Notes: a model not told the origin generated them from the letters alone. Numbered from the stretch's first letter, positions 1 through 11,995 are shown. The stretch: 64,000 bases of DNA from Protopterus annectens (GCF_019279795.1 NC_056743.1:931285309-931349308); one strand, 5' to 3'. Translations and numbers: made by a program.

Positions 1-1218
1 TTTTTCCCCCATCTGTCCATCGCCCTTGAATCTCTGTAGGAGGGGGTAGGATTTTTTGTTGTTGAGGCCTTAACTCCCTTTGAGCCCTGTGAAATAGTTT
101 CAGGATCAGCAGCAGGGTTTCTAAATAAAAATTTATGAGAATCAGGGTCCCTGTAATACCAGTCAGGCTTACTGGGAGCCGGAGGTAAAGTCAGGGGTCA
201 GGCTTGACTCCGTAAAGACATCATCCACAATGTCTAACACAGGGGGAATGGCTAAAAGCTTGTGCTGAGGGAGGAGGAGGAAATCCCTGAGCCTTCTTTT
301 TGATTCTGAGAAGTCTGGACTCTCCCAGTGAAAATGCTCCCTCAAAGTATGCAAGGTTTCTCCGAATGAATAATCCTCAGGAGGAGATGCAGATGGAATA
401 GACTCCTCAGCATCAAAATCCTCATAGGGAGGTAAAGATAATTCCTGATCAGAAGAGGAATCAGAAGAAATAGAAACTTGACCTGAAGATTCAGCGTCTT
501 GCCTAGGCCTCTTATCTGGAGGGGGATGGGTACCCCTGATCAAGGTAATAAGGTCTTCAGCCATTTTGATCATCTGTTTTTTAGGCATAGAGGCCTGTGC
601 ACGTGGCTCAGGTGTCGTTTTTTTAGTCTTAGAAGGTGTCTTTGCCTTTGGTTTTGCAGCTTTTGGTTTGATATAAAAATGCTGAGGTCTGAATACACCC
701 TCAGAAGCCGGTGCCTCCTCAGCGTCTCCGGACCCATCCGAGGGAGATACATCCATCAGTCCAATACCTTGAGTATCTTGCGGCATGTCAGACTCCACAT
801 GGATGTCGGTAGAGACCTGCGACTAGAAGGTAGCGGGTATTAGGTGCTGCGAAAGCACCTCACTGAGTACCAGCAAACCGGCGACTGGCTTAGGAGAAGC
901 TTCATCGGTTTTGGTTCTCGACTGCCTTTCACTGTCATTTTCTTTGCGTTTTTTATGCACTCCGGTAGTCGGATTGCTATCCGATGACATCTCTGGGTAG
1001 TTAAATCTGTTGTAAACTGTTAAATCTGTTGTTGTTGTTCCAAAATACTTGGATGCAAAAATATACAGACGCTTAATAGTGCGTTGGTTAAATCTAGCAC
1101 ACAGCCAACAGCCAGGCACGTTGTGATTAGGGCCTAGGCAAGGGATACAGTATAAATGGAAATCCTTATGAGGTATTTGCTTCCCACAAGTAATACAATT
1201 ATTAACTTTTTCTTACAT
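1..1218 (-). pseudogene. DIRS gag (copy A), broken
   Basis: Gag-like protein of a DIRS element. The N-terminal zinc-finger-like motif CGKQIPHKDFH is encoded just below 1200. A basic region with KKRK follows, then an acidic serine-rich stretch and the conserved motif SFGETLHTLREHFHWE near 320-370. The ATG at 1216-1218 is followed at once by a TAA where sister copies have a sense codon. The frame changes near 800-825, and a stop lies at about 169 with the family sequence continuing in another frame to base 1. The copy is therefore a decayed gene. Confidence 0.8.
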
Positions 1219-1386
1219 CGGTAAAAAGCAAGAAAAAAAGTTTCCCCAATGGGGTACTTAGCTTTGTTGAAGACTTCAGTTCTGAAAAAACACAAATATT
1301 TCAGTAGTCGGCTGACCGGCACTTGCGAAATGCTTCTGCTTCGGGCACCGTGCGGCAAGAAAGACTAAGGAAAATGGCGTTTGGCT

Positions 1387-1420
1387 GCATGTTTTATACC
1401 CCTGACGACCTGACGTCATG
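1387..1420 (-). promoter_or_regulatory. CRE-like site and TATA box in the 5' ITR of copy A
   Basis: Read on the minus strand, a palindromic TGACGTCA (1411-1418) is followed about 12 bases later by TATAAAA (1392-1398), both pointing toward gag. A CCCCAATGGGG palindrome follows near 1243-1254, just before the gag ATG. The same order occurs in the other family-1 copies. The role as a core promoter is inferred from the motifs and their position. Confidence 0.55.
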
Positions 1421-1544
1421 GAAGAGAAGACAGCAACCGACGCAGGACCCAAGACTTTGGGATTCAAGCCGACTGACGGCAACCTGCCAGCAGATTACCC
1501 AAATGTAATGACTGCAACAGTGAAACATGAAGAACATCTTTTCC

Positions 1545-2010
1545 ATGTCAGCATAAGATATTATAGTACTAGACCTTTGCGCCTCCAAAATGACATCCAT
1601 TACAGGTTTGCTGAGGGATGCTAAGGGTGAATTTAAGGGATTAGCCAGGCTGCAAGATTCAATGTTTGGAGCTGAGGGTGCTGAATTTGGTTCTCCTGCT
1701 GAGACAGTAAGGAAGGTGTCTGAGGCAGGTGCCATAGTGAAATGTGTGACACACTGCGCAGGAGTGGGTACCAGTGTTAGCGAGGCCAGTCTGGAGCAGT
1801 CAAAATCATTTTTGGTTTGTTCTGTTTGACTTTTAGTAGAACTTTGGTGAGCAAAGGCAGAGGGGGAAAGGCATAGACCGATAGGTTTTTCCAACTGAAG
1901 GACAGAGCATCCACTTTCCAGGCTTTTTTTGTGATGAGTTCTTGTGCAAAATTTGTCCAACTGGCAGTTCTGGGGTGAGGCAAAAAAATCTGTGTCTGGG
2001 CTCCCCTACT
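1545..2010 (-). pseudogene. Tyrosine recombinase N-terminal fragment (copy B)
   Basis: The reading contains the family motif LSKPVMDVILEA followed by a decayed RRPSTRKSYA-type core-binding segment, then breaks at the copy A terminus. The catalytic domain (R, HxxR, Y) is absent here and would lie left of the window if A is a simple insertion. In better copies this N-terminal region is encoded in a frame that overlaps the end of the RT/methyltransferase frame. Confidence 0.75.
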
Positions 2011-3600
2011 TGCGTGTCAACATGTTGAAAATCCATGGTTCCAGTTTCGATTTGTGAGGGTCCATGAGATTTCTGCTTAGTTCGTCTGCCAGAACATTCT
2101 GCTTTCCTGGCAGGAACTCAGCTTGTAGTTGTACTTGATAGCTCAAGGCTGTGTTCCACAAAGCCATGGCTAGTCTGCAGAGGGGATAGGAATGTGTACC
2201 CCCTTGCTTGTTTATGTAACACATAACCGTGGTGTTGTCCGTCTATCAGCAATTGTCCTGAATGAAGGTAGTCCTTGAAGGCTGTCAGTGCATTCTGTAC
2301 AGCTAGCATTTCTTTTGGATTGATATGAAGGTGCATTTGATTTGGGCTCCATTTGCCCTGAATGCACTTCCCTGCCAGATGAGCCCCCCCCCATGCATAA
2401 TCTGATGCATCTGTAGTTAGGGTTTGGGCAGCAGGGGGTGGTGTGAATGGCAAGCCCTTGTTTTGGTGGCAGGCCTCTGCCCACCATAGGAACTCTAGGT
2501 ACAGGCAAGGTATGATAGAAATCATTGTTTTCAGGCTGTGACAATGATGACTCCCATAAACTTTTTAAGTACCACTGAAGTTTCCTCACATGCAGTCTTG
2601 AATATGGAATTAGAAGAATGCATGAGGCCATGAACCCCAAGGCTTGCAGTATTTGCATTGCAGATAGCAGGGTTTTTCTAGCCACCTGTTTGAAGCAAGT
2701 CACCAAAAGAATTTGCTTTTCTGGTGTAAGGAAAGCCATCTGGGCAGTTGCATTCAAGCTTGCACCCAGGAATGTAATTTTTTAAGAGGGTACCAGTTGA
2801 GATTTCTTTTCTTTTATGGTGTACCCGAGGCATGTTAGAACTCTTTTTACAAACGCCAGATGTTTTAGAAGAATGGCCTGGTTTTCTGCCTGAATTAGAT
2901 CATTGTCCAGGTAGGGATACATCTGAATATTTCTTTGCCTGCAAAATTCAATTACTTGAGCCAGGCACTTTGTGAATACCCTGGGCGCAGTAGACAAGCC
3001 AAAGGGCAGTGCAGAGAACTGATAATGCATACAGCCTGCTTTGAAGCGTAGGAATCTTCTGCAAGATTCCCTGGCATGTAAGCCTCTTTTAAGTGGAGAG
3101 TTGCCAACCAGGCATCCTTGCCTAGCAAAGGAAGTAACCGATGAGTCAGCATCTTGAATATTGGAATGTCCAGAAAGGTGTTTAGAGTAGAGAGGTCCAG
3201 AATTGGACGCCATGATTTGTCTTTTCTGGGTACCAGGAAAAGTCTGGAATAGAAACCTTGTCCCTTTTCCTCTTCTGGTACAAGCTGAATAGCCCCCATG
3301 TTTAGAAGGGAAAGTACTTGTTTTCTGAGACTCTGCCCACTGATTTGGGTGCAGGTCTGACCACCCATTTGGAGTTGGCCGCGTGTGGAAATGAAATCTG
3401 TATCCTTGGGACACTATATTTAAAACCCATTTGTCCTGGGTTATAAGTTGCCAGTTTCTTGAATGAAGAGTCAGTTTTCCCCCCAAAGGGGAGGCTAAGA
3501 AGCAAGTGCTTTGTAATTTCAAAGGGAAGTCATTGAGACTGTTTACCATAGGGTGGTGCCCTGCTGTTTCCAGATTTGGAAGAGAAAGCACCCCATTGTT
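1840..3600 (-). pseudogene. DIRS RT, RNase H and methyltransferase-like region (copy B)
   Basis: RT motifs are readable: FYSRLFLVPRK, RPILDLSTLNTF, FSALPFGLSTAPRVFTK and YPYLDN. The last is a change from the YLDD catalytic box of sister copies, so the active site is damaged. RNase H follows with LTTDASDYAWGG and MCYINKQGGTHSYPLCRLAM, then the Dam-like stretch with DPH and FNML. At least three frame changes separate these blocks. Proteins of this class copy element RNA into DNA; this copy cannot make one. Confidence 0.85.
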
Positions 3601-3609
3601 TAGTTCTGA

Positions 3610-5253
3610 AAGTCCCTTGGGACTGAAACCTGGTGGTTTTGGAATGTCTGGGTTTGGCCATAGTGGCTCTGGAAGGAGCTGGAAAGGACCAGTTCTTAGT
3701 AGTGCACTTGTAAGAAATCTTTCACAGTTTGCATAGATTTACCTTTATCGTCCATCTTTTTTAGAACTTCTTCAGCCTCATTGCCAAATAAGCAATCCTG
3801 CTGTAAAGGAGCATCCAAAAGTTTTGCTTTAACATGATCAGGCAGAGATTGCTCCTTAAGCCAAGCATGCCTTCTAAGCACAGACCCAGTAACAGCAGCC
3901 CTACAAGAGGCCTCTAAAGAATCAAAACCACATTGCAATGTAGGTTTGCCAACTTGTTCAGCTTAAAGCAATAAATCCTGCAAATCTTTATTCTCCACAG
4001 AGTCAGAAATTAACATTTTCTGTTTAAGCAGTCCCATGATATGCTGTTGATATTTTAGCATATGGAATTGACAGTTTAAAGCCCTGATTGCTAAGGTTGC
4101 AGAAGTGTAAACCTTTTTACCCCATCTATCCAGCGCCCTGGAGTCTCTATCAGAAGGGGTAGGATTTTTAGCAGTGGAAATCTTAATGCCCTTGGGCCCC
4201 TGAGAAATGGTTTCAGGGTCTGCAACAGGATTTTTGAAAAGGAATTTGTGGGACTCAGGAACCCTGAAGTACTTTGTCTGGTTTGCTAGGGGCTGGAGGC
4301 AAGGAATCAGGGGCCATACTGGATTCAGACAACACATCAATATCTAGTACAGGAGGTAGAGCCAAAGGCCTATGCTGAGGAAGGAGGAGGAAGTCACTAA
4401 GCCTCTTTTTGGATTCAGAGAAATCCTGATTTTCCCAGTGGAAATGCTCCCTTAAGGTATGTAAAGTTTCCCCAAAACAGAAATCCTCAGGCGGAGAAGC
4501 AGAGGGAATGGAATCCTCAACATCAGAGTCCTCATAAGTAGGTATAGACAAATCCCAATCAGAAGAGTCAGAAGAAACAGAGCCCTGCTCAGAAGATTCA
4601 TAGTCAAATTCAATCCTGGGCCTCTTGTTGGGGGGGGGGGGTGTTTGACTACCCCCTGATTAGAGTAATTAAATATTCAGCTATTTTGATCATTTGTTTT
4701 TTAGGCATAAGGGCCTGAATATGTGGCCTGGGCATCGGATTTTTAGACATATATCGAGATTTAGGCCTTAGCACTGAAGCTGGAGTCAGTTTAATATGCA
4801 AATCTGTAGGCATGAACACCCTTCAGAAGCTGGTGCCTGCTCAGTGGCTATGGACCCATCCAAGGTAGATACATGTGGGTTCCATATGTGAAGCATCTCA
4901 TGGCATACCAGACTCCGAATGGGTCTCAGTAGAGGCCTGCGAATCAAAAGTAGTGGTTATCAGGGGTTGCGAAAGCGCCTCACTGAGTACCGGCAAACAT
5001 TTTCTTTGCGTTTTTTCGGTATTCCGGTAGTCGGATGGCTAACCAACGTAATTTCTGGATAATTAAACCAAGAAACTAAATATTTTGAAGCAAAAATGTA
5101 CCGATGACGGGTTGTGCGCTGATTAAATAAAGCACAAAACCAACAGCACGGTATGTCGTGGTCAGGGCCTAGGCAAGGAATACAGTACAAATGAAAATCC
5201 TTATAAGGTATTTGATTCCCACAAGTAGTACAATTATTAACTTTTACTGACAT
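3610..5253 (-). pseudogene. DIRS gag (copy B), broken
   Basis: Gag starts at the ATG at 5251-5253 (MSVKVNNCTTCGNQIPYKDF), preserving the C-x2-C and H-x3-C spacing of the family zinc-finger-like motif. It continues with SFGETLHTLREHFHWE-type sequence near 4440-4480, GPKGIK and WGKKVYTSATLAIRALNCQF near 4070-4130, and RRHAWLKEQSLPDHVKAKLL near 3830-3870. Frameshifts lie near 4260, 4650 and 4980, and a stop interrupts the reading near 3960. Confidence 0.8.
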
Positions 5254-5275
5254 CGGTAAGGAGAAAGAAAAAGTT

Positions 5276-5561
5276 TCCTCAACGGGGTACTTAGCTTTAA
5301 GTTGAAGACTTCGGTTCTGAAACTCGAAAATGAAAATTTCAGGAGTTGGCCGACCGGCACCTGTGAGCTGCTTCTGCTTCGGGTACCGTGCGGCAAGAGA
5401 CTGATGTTCAGCTGCATGTTTTATACCCCTGACGACCTGACGTCATGGAAGAAGGGACAGCAACCGATGCAGGACCCAAGACTTTGTTAATCAGGCAGAC
5501 TGAGGGCAACCTGCCAGCAGATTACCCAAATGTAATGACTGCAACAGTGAAAAATGTACAT
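5276..5561 (-). promoter_or_regulatory. 5' ITR of copy B with CRE-like site and TATA box
   Basis: The 5' ITR ends at about 5561. Inside it, on the minus strand, TGACGTCA (5438-5445) and TATAAAA (5419-5425) are ordered toward gag. The CCTCAACGGGG near-palindrome lies at about 5277-5287, some 25 bases before the gag ATG. The terminal portion matches the 5' ends of A, E and K. Confidence 0.55.
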
Positions 5562-5573
5562 CTGTACTGAGGC

Positions 5574-6120
5574 GGGCTCATATGAATTCTAGGTTCTGAG
5601 TTGGAGCCAGTTGTGAATTCTCTGACTTATTTCCCAGGGCACTGAACAAGTGCATGATGAAGTCTTTGGCTTGAAGCAGTAGATGCCTGGTGCAGGTGGT
5701 GAGGAGCCAGTCATCTAGATAAGGAAACACCCGGAATATACAGTCTCACGTGAGCCGTGACTGCTGCCATGCATTTGGTGAAGACTCCAGGGGCTGTGGT
5801 AAGGTCAAAGGGCAGCATTTTGAACCGATAATGACTGGCCCCTAACCGAAAGAGGAGATACCTTCTTGAGCGTTAGTCCATCTTTAGGTGATAATACACA
5901 TCTTGAAGGTCTATAAAGCACATCCAATCACTTTCTCCTAGAAAGGGGAGAAAAGACTGAACCATGACCACCTGGAATTCTGTCTGCTGAACAAGCTTGT
6001 TCAGAAGGCTGAGGTCCAATGTCGACCTCCAGTCCCCCATCTTCTTTGGCTCTATAGAGAAAAAGAGTGAAGGGAACGTGACAGCCTCTGGTAATGGCTC
6101 TCTGCACCAAAGTATCGGAG
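5574..6120 (-). pseudogene. RT fragment of copy L (family 2)
   Basis: Read across frames, the segment gives the finger and palm part of a DIRS RT: PKKMGDWRSTLDLSLLNK, VYYHLKMD, RYLLFRLGASHYRFKMLPF and VFTKCMAAVTAHV. It parallels YYHIKMDRASRSHLRFRLGASHFQ of copy G. The reading has several stops and ends near the YLDD box, whose equivalent is degraded at about 5710. Confidence 0.7.
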
Positions 6121-6121
6121 A

Positions 6122-8640
6122 TTATTTGTTGTCAAGCTGTTGAGTGCAGTGAGAGCCTTCCCCCAATTGCTTCCAGAGGTAAGCAATCGGGCCTCTTTTT
6201 ACGAGTGCTGGTACGGCTGTCCAGAGAAAGTCTCTCTGTAACCCTGGTTTCATGGGCCACCTCTGCCTCTCTGTCGGCTTCTTCTGAGCTCCCCCTCTGC
6301 CCTGAGTGCAGCCGTCACCACGTGTGTCCTGGAAAGGCCCCTGGGACTTTCTGAACCACATCTTTCCACTCCTCCGATTCCTGGAGTAGGATCGTTGAGA
6401 AGTAGAAAAACGAATGCCCACAGCCGACCGGGTCTTTCCATCCTTCTCACACTTGGCTACTGTATCCTTCAACTTGGGACTAAACAAAGATGATCTGTCA
6501 AAAGGAGCATTGATGAAGGAAGATATGAAGGGCTCCCCGAATTCACACAACCGCATCAAGGAGTGGTGCCTTATGGCAGCTGCTGCTCTGGTTGTGCCTT
6601 CAGCTGTGCATGCAATGAGCCACATGGATGACTTCGATATAGACTCCAGAGTAGCTAAGTAAGAGGTGACCTTGTCCTGCACCTTGTCAGACACTGCTCC
6701 CACGACAGTATCTGTTAATTCCTTAATCAGATCTCTCTGGAGTCTAGTAAAATGTGCCATGAAGTTCAAAGACCAGAGTGCGAAGGTCGATGAAGTGTAG
6801 ACCCACTTTCCAAATCTGTCCATCATCCTAGACTCCCAGTTAGGAGGATGGACAGAAGAACTCTCATCAGTGAGTTTTTTCTTCGTGGCAGCCTCCACCA
6901 TCATGGCATCTACTGCTGAACCCTTGGCCCAATATTGGTGGTCTTCAGGAGGTGATAACATTTGGTCCGGTCTCCAAGAAATAGGCTCTATGGAATCAGG
7001 GGCCTTCCAAGCCCTCTGCACAATCAGCTTAATAAGATAGTCAGTGGGTGGGTAACCCAGGAAAGAAATGGTCGAGCGCCAAATGCTTGTAAGTACACAG
7101 AATCCTCTGAGGTCAGGTCTTGAGGCTTCCAGTTACCCCTCTGCTTGAAGATCTTTAGGATGTCTCCAAAGGAGACATCTTCAGGGGGTGACCAGGGGGG
7201 AACCTTCTCCATCGAAATCCGTGTCCTCGGTGACCGATTCTTTCAGCGAATCTAGGTGCTTCCTCTTGCACACATCTTCTTACAGGGGAGGTCCTCAGCG
7301 GGGAACTCTGAGGAAGACTCCTAAGAAGAGGGGCCTTCTACAGCAGTAACTTGAAGCGTCAGTGCTCACTGTCCTGTCGTGGAAATTGGTGTCAGCTCTG
7401 GATAAGAAGATATGGTAATGTGACACTCCAATGCAGGAGAAACCAGCTGAAAGCCTGCACAGGCTAAAACTATCTCCTTAACCCGGAAGGCAGGACTCAC
7501 CTTGAGGAGGAGTGGAAGCCTGGAACAGAGAAAGACTACCTCAGAAACAGGGTCACACCCCGCCTCTTAAGCAGGAGCTGGGGAAGGACCCACAACCGAC
7601 AAAGTCCGGAGAGCCAAGGTCGGGTCCATACAAAAAAACAGAGCTGATCCGAGATCCTTGGAACTGGCAGTTGAGTCTCAGCCCCGAGTATCTGTCAGCT
7701 CCGAGGAGCGGACTGAAGAAATCAGAGCAACATCCGGTGCCGAGGTAGGGATGCCTAATGGCACCAGAATGGCTAGTACCGGGGGGATTGAAGTGCTGGG
7801 CTCAAATGATCTGGTGAAAGCCAGAGGAGACTGTGAAGGAGTCCTTGGAGAAGACACCCCAACTCCATGAGTGAAAGGAGCCTGAGAAGGAGCAGGAATA
7901 ACTCTGGATGCAACAGCTGATCCACCAATCTCATGACGTTCAACTCTCAGAGACTCCTGGAGGATCAAATAGACAATCCTGAAGGAGACTCAGGTCGTTC
8001 CAGAAAAGGACTGGGCAACTGGCCCACAAAAGGGTCTATGGGAGGTAAATACCTCATCCTGGATAAAAAATTTGACTCTAGTTTCGGCACTGAGGGGGTG
8101 GAGAGGGCTTAGTGAGGCACCGCTGGAGAAGTCGGTACCGAGATGGAAACTAAAGATGGCAGTGCCGATGCTGGTGCTGAAGGCACTACAGTGGCAGTAG
8201 TCAGTGCCAAGGATTCTTTAAATTGTAGTTTTGGTGCCCTTGCTTTCAGTTCTGTGGAGGTAGTTGGAAATGTAGCCTTATGTTTTTGTGCCACTGGTGC
8301 CATGGGGGATGCAGGTACTGAGTGGCTCCTCTTTTTGACATGGTCTGATTTAGGGGGATCAGACCTGGACAAAGCTTCACTAAAGGCAGTTTTTAATAAG
8401 CCCTTCAAAATTAGCTTATTCTGACACTCAGTCAGTGCCAGTTACTAAAGGCCTAGCAGATGTCACACTTTGGAGCTCCGAGACAATAAACGGAAAGATG
8501 CCCATCAGAATTTGGCATCTTTCTTCAACAGTCTTGGCACTGTTTAAACCTTGAAGTGCCCTGATGCTTTTCCACCATTCTGAAAGAGGTAACACTATGG
8601 TAACAACTAAACACACCAACACACACACACAAAATGGACA
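6122..8640 (-). pseudogene. DIRS gag (copy L, family 2), broken
   Basis: The best-preserved part is a 299-residue open stretch at 6122-7021. It contains AVDAMMVEAATKKKL, HPPNWESRMMDRFGKWVYTSS and SLFSPKLKDTVAKCEKDGKT, matching copy G gag nearly segment for segment. Upstream, at 7024-7212, is PPEDVSFGDILKIFKQRGNW, then a long serine- and proline-rich stretch to about 8410 and the family motif KGLLKTAF near 8400. The N-terminal cysteine motif is barely recognisable. Frames change near 7021, 7680 and 8100. Plus-strand open stretches here are shadows. Confidence 0.75.
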
Positions 8641-8821
8641 GAGGAAGGTCTACCAATGATGGCAGAGAAGAAATACCAAAACGGTACAAGAGAAGAAAGA
8701 AATACTAACAATGGTATTAAGAATTACCACTAATGCTAAGAAAGGTGGGCGAGGGGTTAATAATGGTAATTGCGGTTACTAGAGGTACCCAGCTGAGAAA
8801 TATAAAGGTATAATCAAAGAA

Positions 8822-8933
<112 letters not shown>

Positions 8934-8949
8934 AGCAATGGGTCTTGTT

Positions 8950-9085
8950 GACAGAGCAGCAAATGAGATCTGAGGTAATGGAGAGAGGGGATTGTGGGTA
9001 CAGTCTCAGCTCAACAGTTTTTGGGCTGGCGCGAGCTGTATAACGGCCGAGCCAGTTCTGAAGATGGGAACAGAGTCCCATTTGT
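8950..9085 (-). repeat. Decayed 5' ITR of copy L
   Basis: The segment starting GAGCAGCAAATGAGATCTGAG matches the 5' ITR of copy G at about 31380 (GAGCAGCAAACGAGATCTGGG) and continues with a diverged version of the same ITR. The outermost bases are not recognisable. Confidence 0.6.
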
Positions 9086-9205
9086 TAAGAACGAACAAAG
9101 ACTGACATCGGATCTTAATTTATCCATTTATGATGAGGATTTACTTATATTAAGATCAAGTAAAACATCCCAAAATATATAGACACAACTGCAGTGAAAC
9201 GTTAC

Positions 9206-11095
9206 AGTCTGGTGCAATGAGTATTGTTCTTGGTCTGTCCTGTTTGATCTTTAGTAGAACTTTTGAGAGGAGAACCAGAGGGGGGAAACGCATAAACTGA
9301 GAGGCTTTCCCAGGTGAAGGACAGGGCATCCACTTTCCAAGCTTGTGGTGAGTCCTTGTGCAGAATTGGTCCAATTGGTAGTTCTGAGGGGAGGCAAACA
9401 GGTCTATCCCTGGGCTCCCCCATTTGTTTCTCAAAATGTTTAATATCTTTGGTTCCCTGTTCCACTCGTGTGGGTCCATGAGATTTCTGCTTAGGTCTGC
9501 CAGTGTATTTAGCTTGCCTGGTAGGAACTAAGCTTGTAGGTGCACTTGGTAACTCAAAGCTGTGTTCCACAGTGCCATGGCTAGTCTGCAGAGAGGGTAT
9601 GAGTGGGTTCCCCCTGCTTGTTTATGTACCACATAACAGTGGTGTTGTCCGTCTTTACCAATAATTGTCCTGGAAGAATGTGGTCCTTGAAGATTGTCAG
9701 AGCATACTGTACAGCTAACTTTTCTTTTTGATTGATATGCAGGTACATTTGACTTTGGTTCCATTTGCCCTGAATGCACTGCCCTGCCAAGTTAGCCCCC
9801 CATGCATAGTCTGATGTGTCTGTTAGGGTTTGGGCAGCAGGGGGTAGAGTGAATGGCAGTCCCTTGTTGTGGTGGCAGGCCTCTGCCCACCAAAGGAACT
9901 GTCATTATACAAGGAAGGATAGGAATCATTGATTCCAGGTCCTGAGAATGTTGACACCATAGGCTTTTTAGATACCATTGTAGTTTCCTCATATGCAGTC
10001 TTGCATAGGGAATTAGTAGAATGCAAGAGGCCATGAACCCCAAGGCTTGCACTATTTTCCTTGCAGACAGCTGGGTCTTTGTGACCAGTAGTTTGAAGAA
10101 GGCTGTCAAACTTATTTCGCTGGCGTGAGGTAGGCCATCTGGGAAGTTGCATTCAAGCTTGCTCCCAGGAATAAAATTTGTTGGCAGGGTACTAGCTGTG
10201 ATTTATTTTCGTTTATGGTGTACCCCAGTGAAGTTAGCAGTTTCTTTACAAATGCCAGATGATTTAATAGTATGTCCTGGCTTTTCTGCCTGAATTAGAC
10301 AATCGTCCAGGTATGGGTATATTTGAATATTTCTTTGCCTGCAAAATGCAATGACTGGAGCTGGGCACTTTTTGAATACTCTGGGTGCAGTAGATAAGCG
10401 AAAGGGCAGTGCAGAGAACTGACAGTGCAAGAAGCCTGCTCTGAAGCGTAGGTATTTTCTGCAAGATTCCCTTAATGGGATGTGCAGGTAAGCTTCCTTT
10501 AAATCCAATGTTGCCAACCAGGCATTTCTGCCTAGCATGGGAAGCAGCTGGTGAAGAGTTAGCATTTTGAATTTTGGGATTACCAAAAAGGTGTTTAGGA
10601 TAGACAGGTCCAGGAAAGGACGCCAGGAGTTGACTTTTCTGGGTGCCAGGAAAAGTCTTGAGTAAAAACCTTGTCCCCAATTCCTCTTCTGGGACAGGCT
10701 GAATAGCCCTGATACTCAGAAGAGAGAGAACATGCTGTTGAGCCTCTGCCACTGATTTGGGGATAGGTCTGGCCAATCGTTTGGGGTTGGTAAGGTGTGG
10801 AAGTGGAATCTGTATCCTTGGGAAACTATATTTAAAACCCATTTGTCTTGGGTAATGAGTTCCCAGTTTTTTGCATGCAGGGCGATCTTTCCCCCTAAAG
10901 GAGCAGTCAAGTTGAGCAGGGCTTGGAAGGTTTAAGATGAAGTCATTGTGACAGTTTACAAGAGGGGGGGAGGGGGGGAGTCCTACTACTTCTAGCTTTG
11001 GAAGAGGGAGCCCCCACTGCTTAGGCCTGTGAGTACCTTGAGACTGAAGCCTGGGTGGTCTGCTGGTCCTGGGTTTGAACTGAAGGCCTGGAAGA
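9206..11095 (-). pseudogene. DIRS RT, RNase H and methyltransferase-like region (copy C/E)
   Basis: Motifs in sense order: APLGGKIALHAKNWELITQDKW near 10870; RT palm KFKMLTLHQLLPMLGRNAWLATLDLKEAYLHIP near 10490-10580, written here only as landmarks KFKML and DLKEAYLHIP; YPYLDDCLIQAE near 10320, with an intact YLDD; RNase H with SLYPLLPKP-type decay and MWYINKQ near 9620; then DPHEWNREPKI and GIDLFASPQNYQLDQF near 9400-9480. Several frameshifts separate the blocks. Confidence 0.8.
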
Positions 11096-11554
11096 GACAA
11101 GAAAAGTTAAATTCTTAGAAGGCCAATGCCTACTAAATCTGGGAGGCTGTACTTGCAGGAAATCTTTTAACAGTTTGCATAAATTTAGCTTTTTCCTCCA
11201 TCTTTTTAAGTACTACTACTGCTTTGTTGCCAAACAGGTGGTCCTGGTTTAAGGGAGCATCCAGTAATTTAGCTTTGACGTGATCTGGCAAAGTTTGTTC
11301 CTTAAGCCAAGCATGCCTTCTAAGTACAAACCCAGTGACAGCAGTCCTGCAAGATGCCTCTAAGGAGTCAAAACCACATTTTCAAAGTATGTTTTCCAAC
11401 TTGTTCAGCAGAATGCATTAAATCCTGTAATTCTTTATTCTCAGCACAGTCTGGAATCAACATCATTTTCTGTTTAAGCAATCCAATAATATGCTGCTGA
11501 TACTTTAACATATGAAACTGGCAGTTTAAGGCCCTAATGGCCAAAGTAGCAGAA
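11096..11554 (-). pseudogene. DIRS gag C-terminal fragment (copy C/E)
   Basis: Sense translation, with one break, gives ALNCQFHMLKYQQHIIGLLK and MHSAEQVGKHTL, then the family's HAWLKEQ-type and KAKLLDAPLNQ-type blocks. The reading ends at 11554 in the middle of the conserved TSATLAIRALNCQF motif, where copy D begins. Confidence 0.75.
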
Positions 11555-11995
11555 AGTACAGTTGTGTGCACCTACCATAAATGTAGATGTTAGAGTGTCT
11601 TCACTGTTGCAGTCATGACTGTAGGGTTCTCCCCTGCCGGCAGGCAGCCCTCGGTCGGCCAGAATCCCAAAGTCTGGGTCCAGCGTCGACTGTTCAATCA
11701 TGCTCCCTGATGTCAGAGCGCCAGGAGTACAAAGCTGACAGCCGACGCCATCTTCTCCAGTTTTTCTTGCCCCAGATGTCAGGAGTCCCAAAATGAAAAA
11801 GGTCCCATAACCTTTGAAAATACACCTCAGAAGAATGGTGAAAAAAGGAAATGCACAAAAGTAAAAATAAGAGGGTACAGAAGGGAGGGAAACCCAGACT
11901 GCAACAGTGAAGACACTCGAACATCTACATTTATGGTAGGTGTACACAACTGTACTATGTTCGTGTTTCACTGTTGCAGTCATGACTGTAGGGTA
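11555..11995 (-). repeat. 3' ITR and internal complementary region of copy D
   Basis: The ITR starts AGTACAGTTGTGTGCACC at 11555 and is inverted relative to 16880-17014. At about 11915-11995 lies the ICR. Its first half is the reverse complement of the element's outermost 3' bases (CATTTATGGTAGGTGTACAC). Its second half (TTTCACTGTTGCAGTCATGA) corresponds to the opposite, 5' terminus. The two arms can fold into a hairpin. This layout is that of DIRS-1, where the ICR is proposed to splint the ends during circle formation. Confidence 0.85.

Larger units (their letters stand above)
1..1536 (-). mobile_element. DIRS copy A (family 1), 5' part, nested in copy B
   Basis: This is the 5' end of a DIRS-type retrotransposon; the rest lies left of the window. 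Its 5' ITR ends at the short sequence AACAT near 1532-1536. The same terminus ends copies E, F and K, and close variants (TACAT, GACAT) end copies B and I. Directly beyond it the YR reading of copy B resumes, so A appears to have inserted into B's recombinase gene. The copy carries a 5' ITR with promoter motifs and a broken gag. No RT or YR of this copy is visible. Confidence 0.85.
1537..5561 (-). mobile_element. DIRS copy B (family 1), 3' truncated by copy A in this window
   Basis: In sense order the copy has a 5' ITR, gag, RT, RNase H, a methyltransferase-like region and the N-terminal part of YR, which stops at 1537 where copy A begins. Its 5' terminus is at about 5561, where family-2 RT sequence (copy L) starts directly. 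B thus seems to be inserted in L. All coding regions are frameshifted. Confidence 0.85.
9206..11554 (-). mobile_element. DIRS copy C/E (family 1), 3' portion, interrupted by copy D
   Basis: This piece holds the methyltransferase-like end, RNase H, RT and the C-terminal part of gag. It breaks at 11554, exactly where the 3' terminus of copy D (AGTACAGTTG) begins. Gag of the same subtype resumes at 17015 after a gap of roughly 170 bases. The simplest reading is one element C/E split by D, with a later deletion at D's 5' end. The YR and 3' ITR of C/E are missing at the left. Confidence 0.75.

Noticed and set aside
7512..8424. Plus-strand open frames over copy L
   Set aside because: They are complements of the proline- and serine-rich gag region on the minus strand and show no independent motif.
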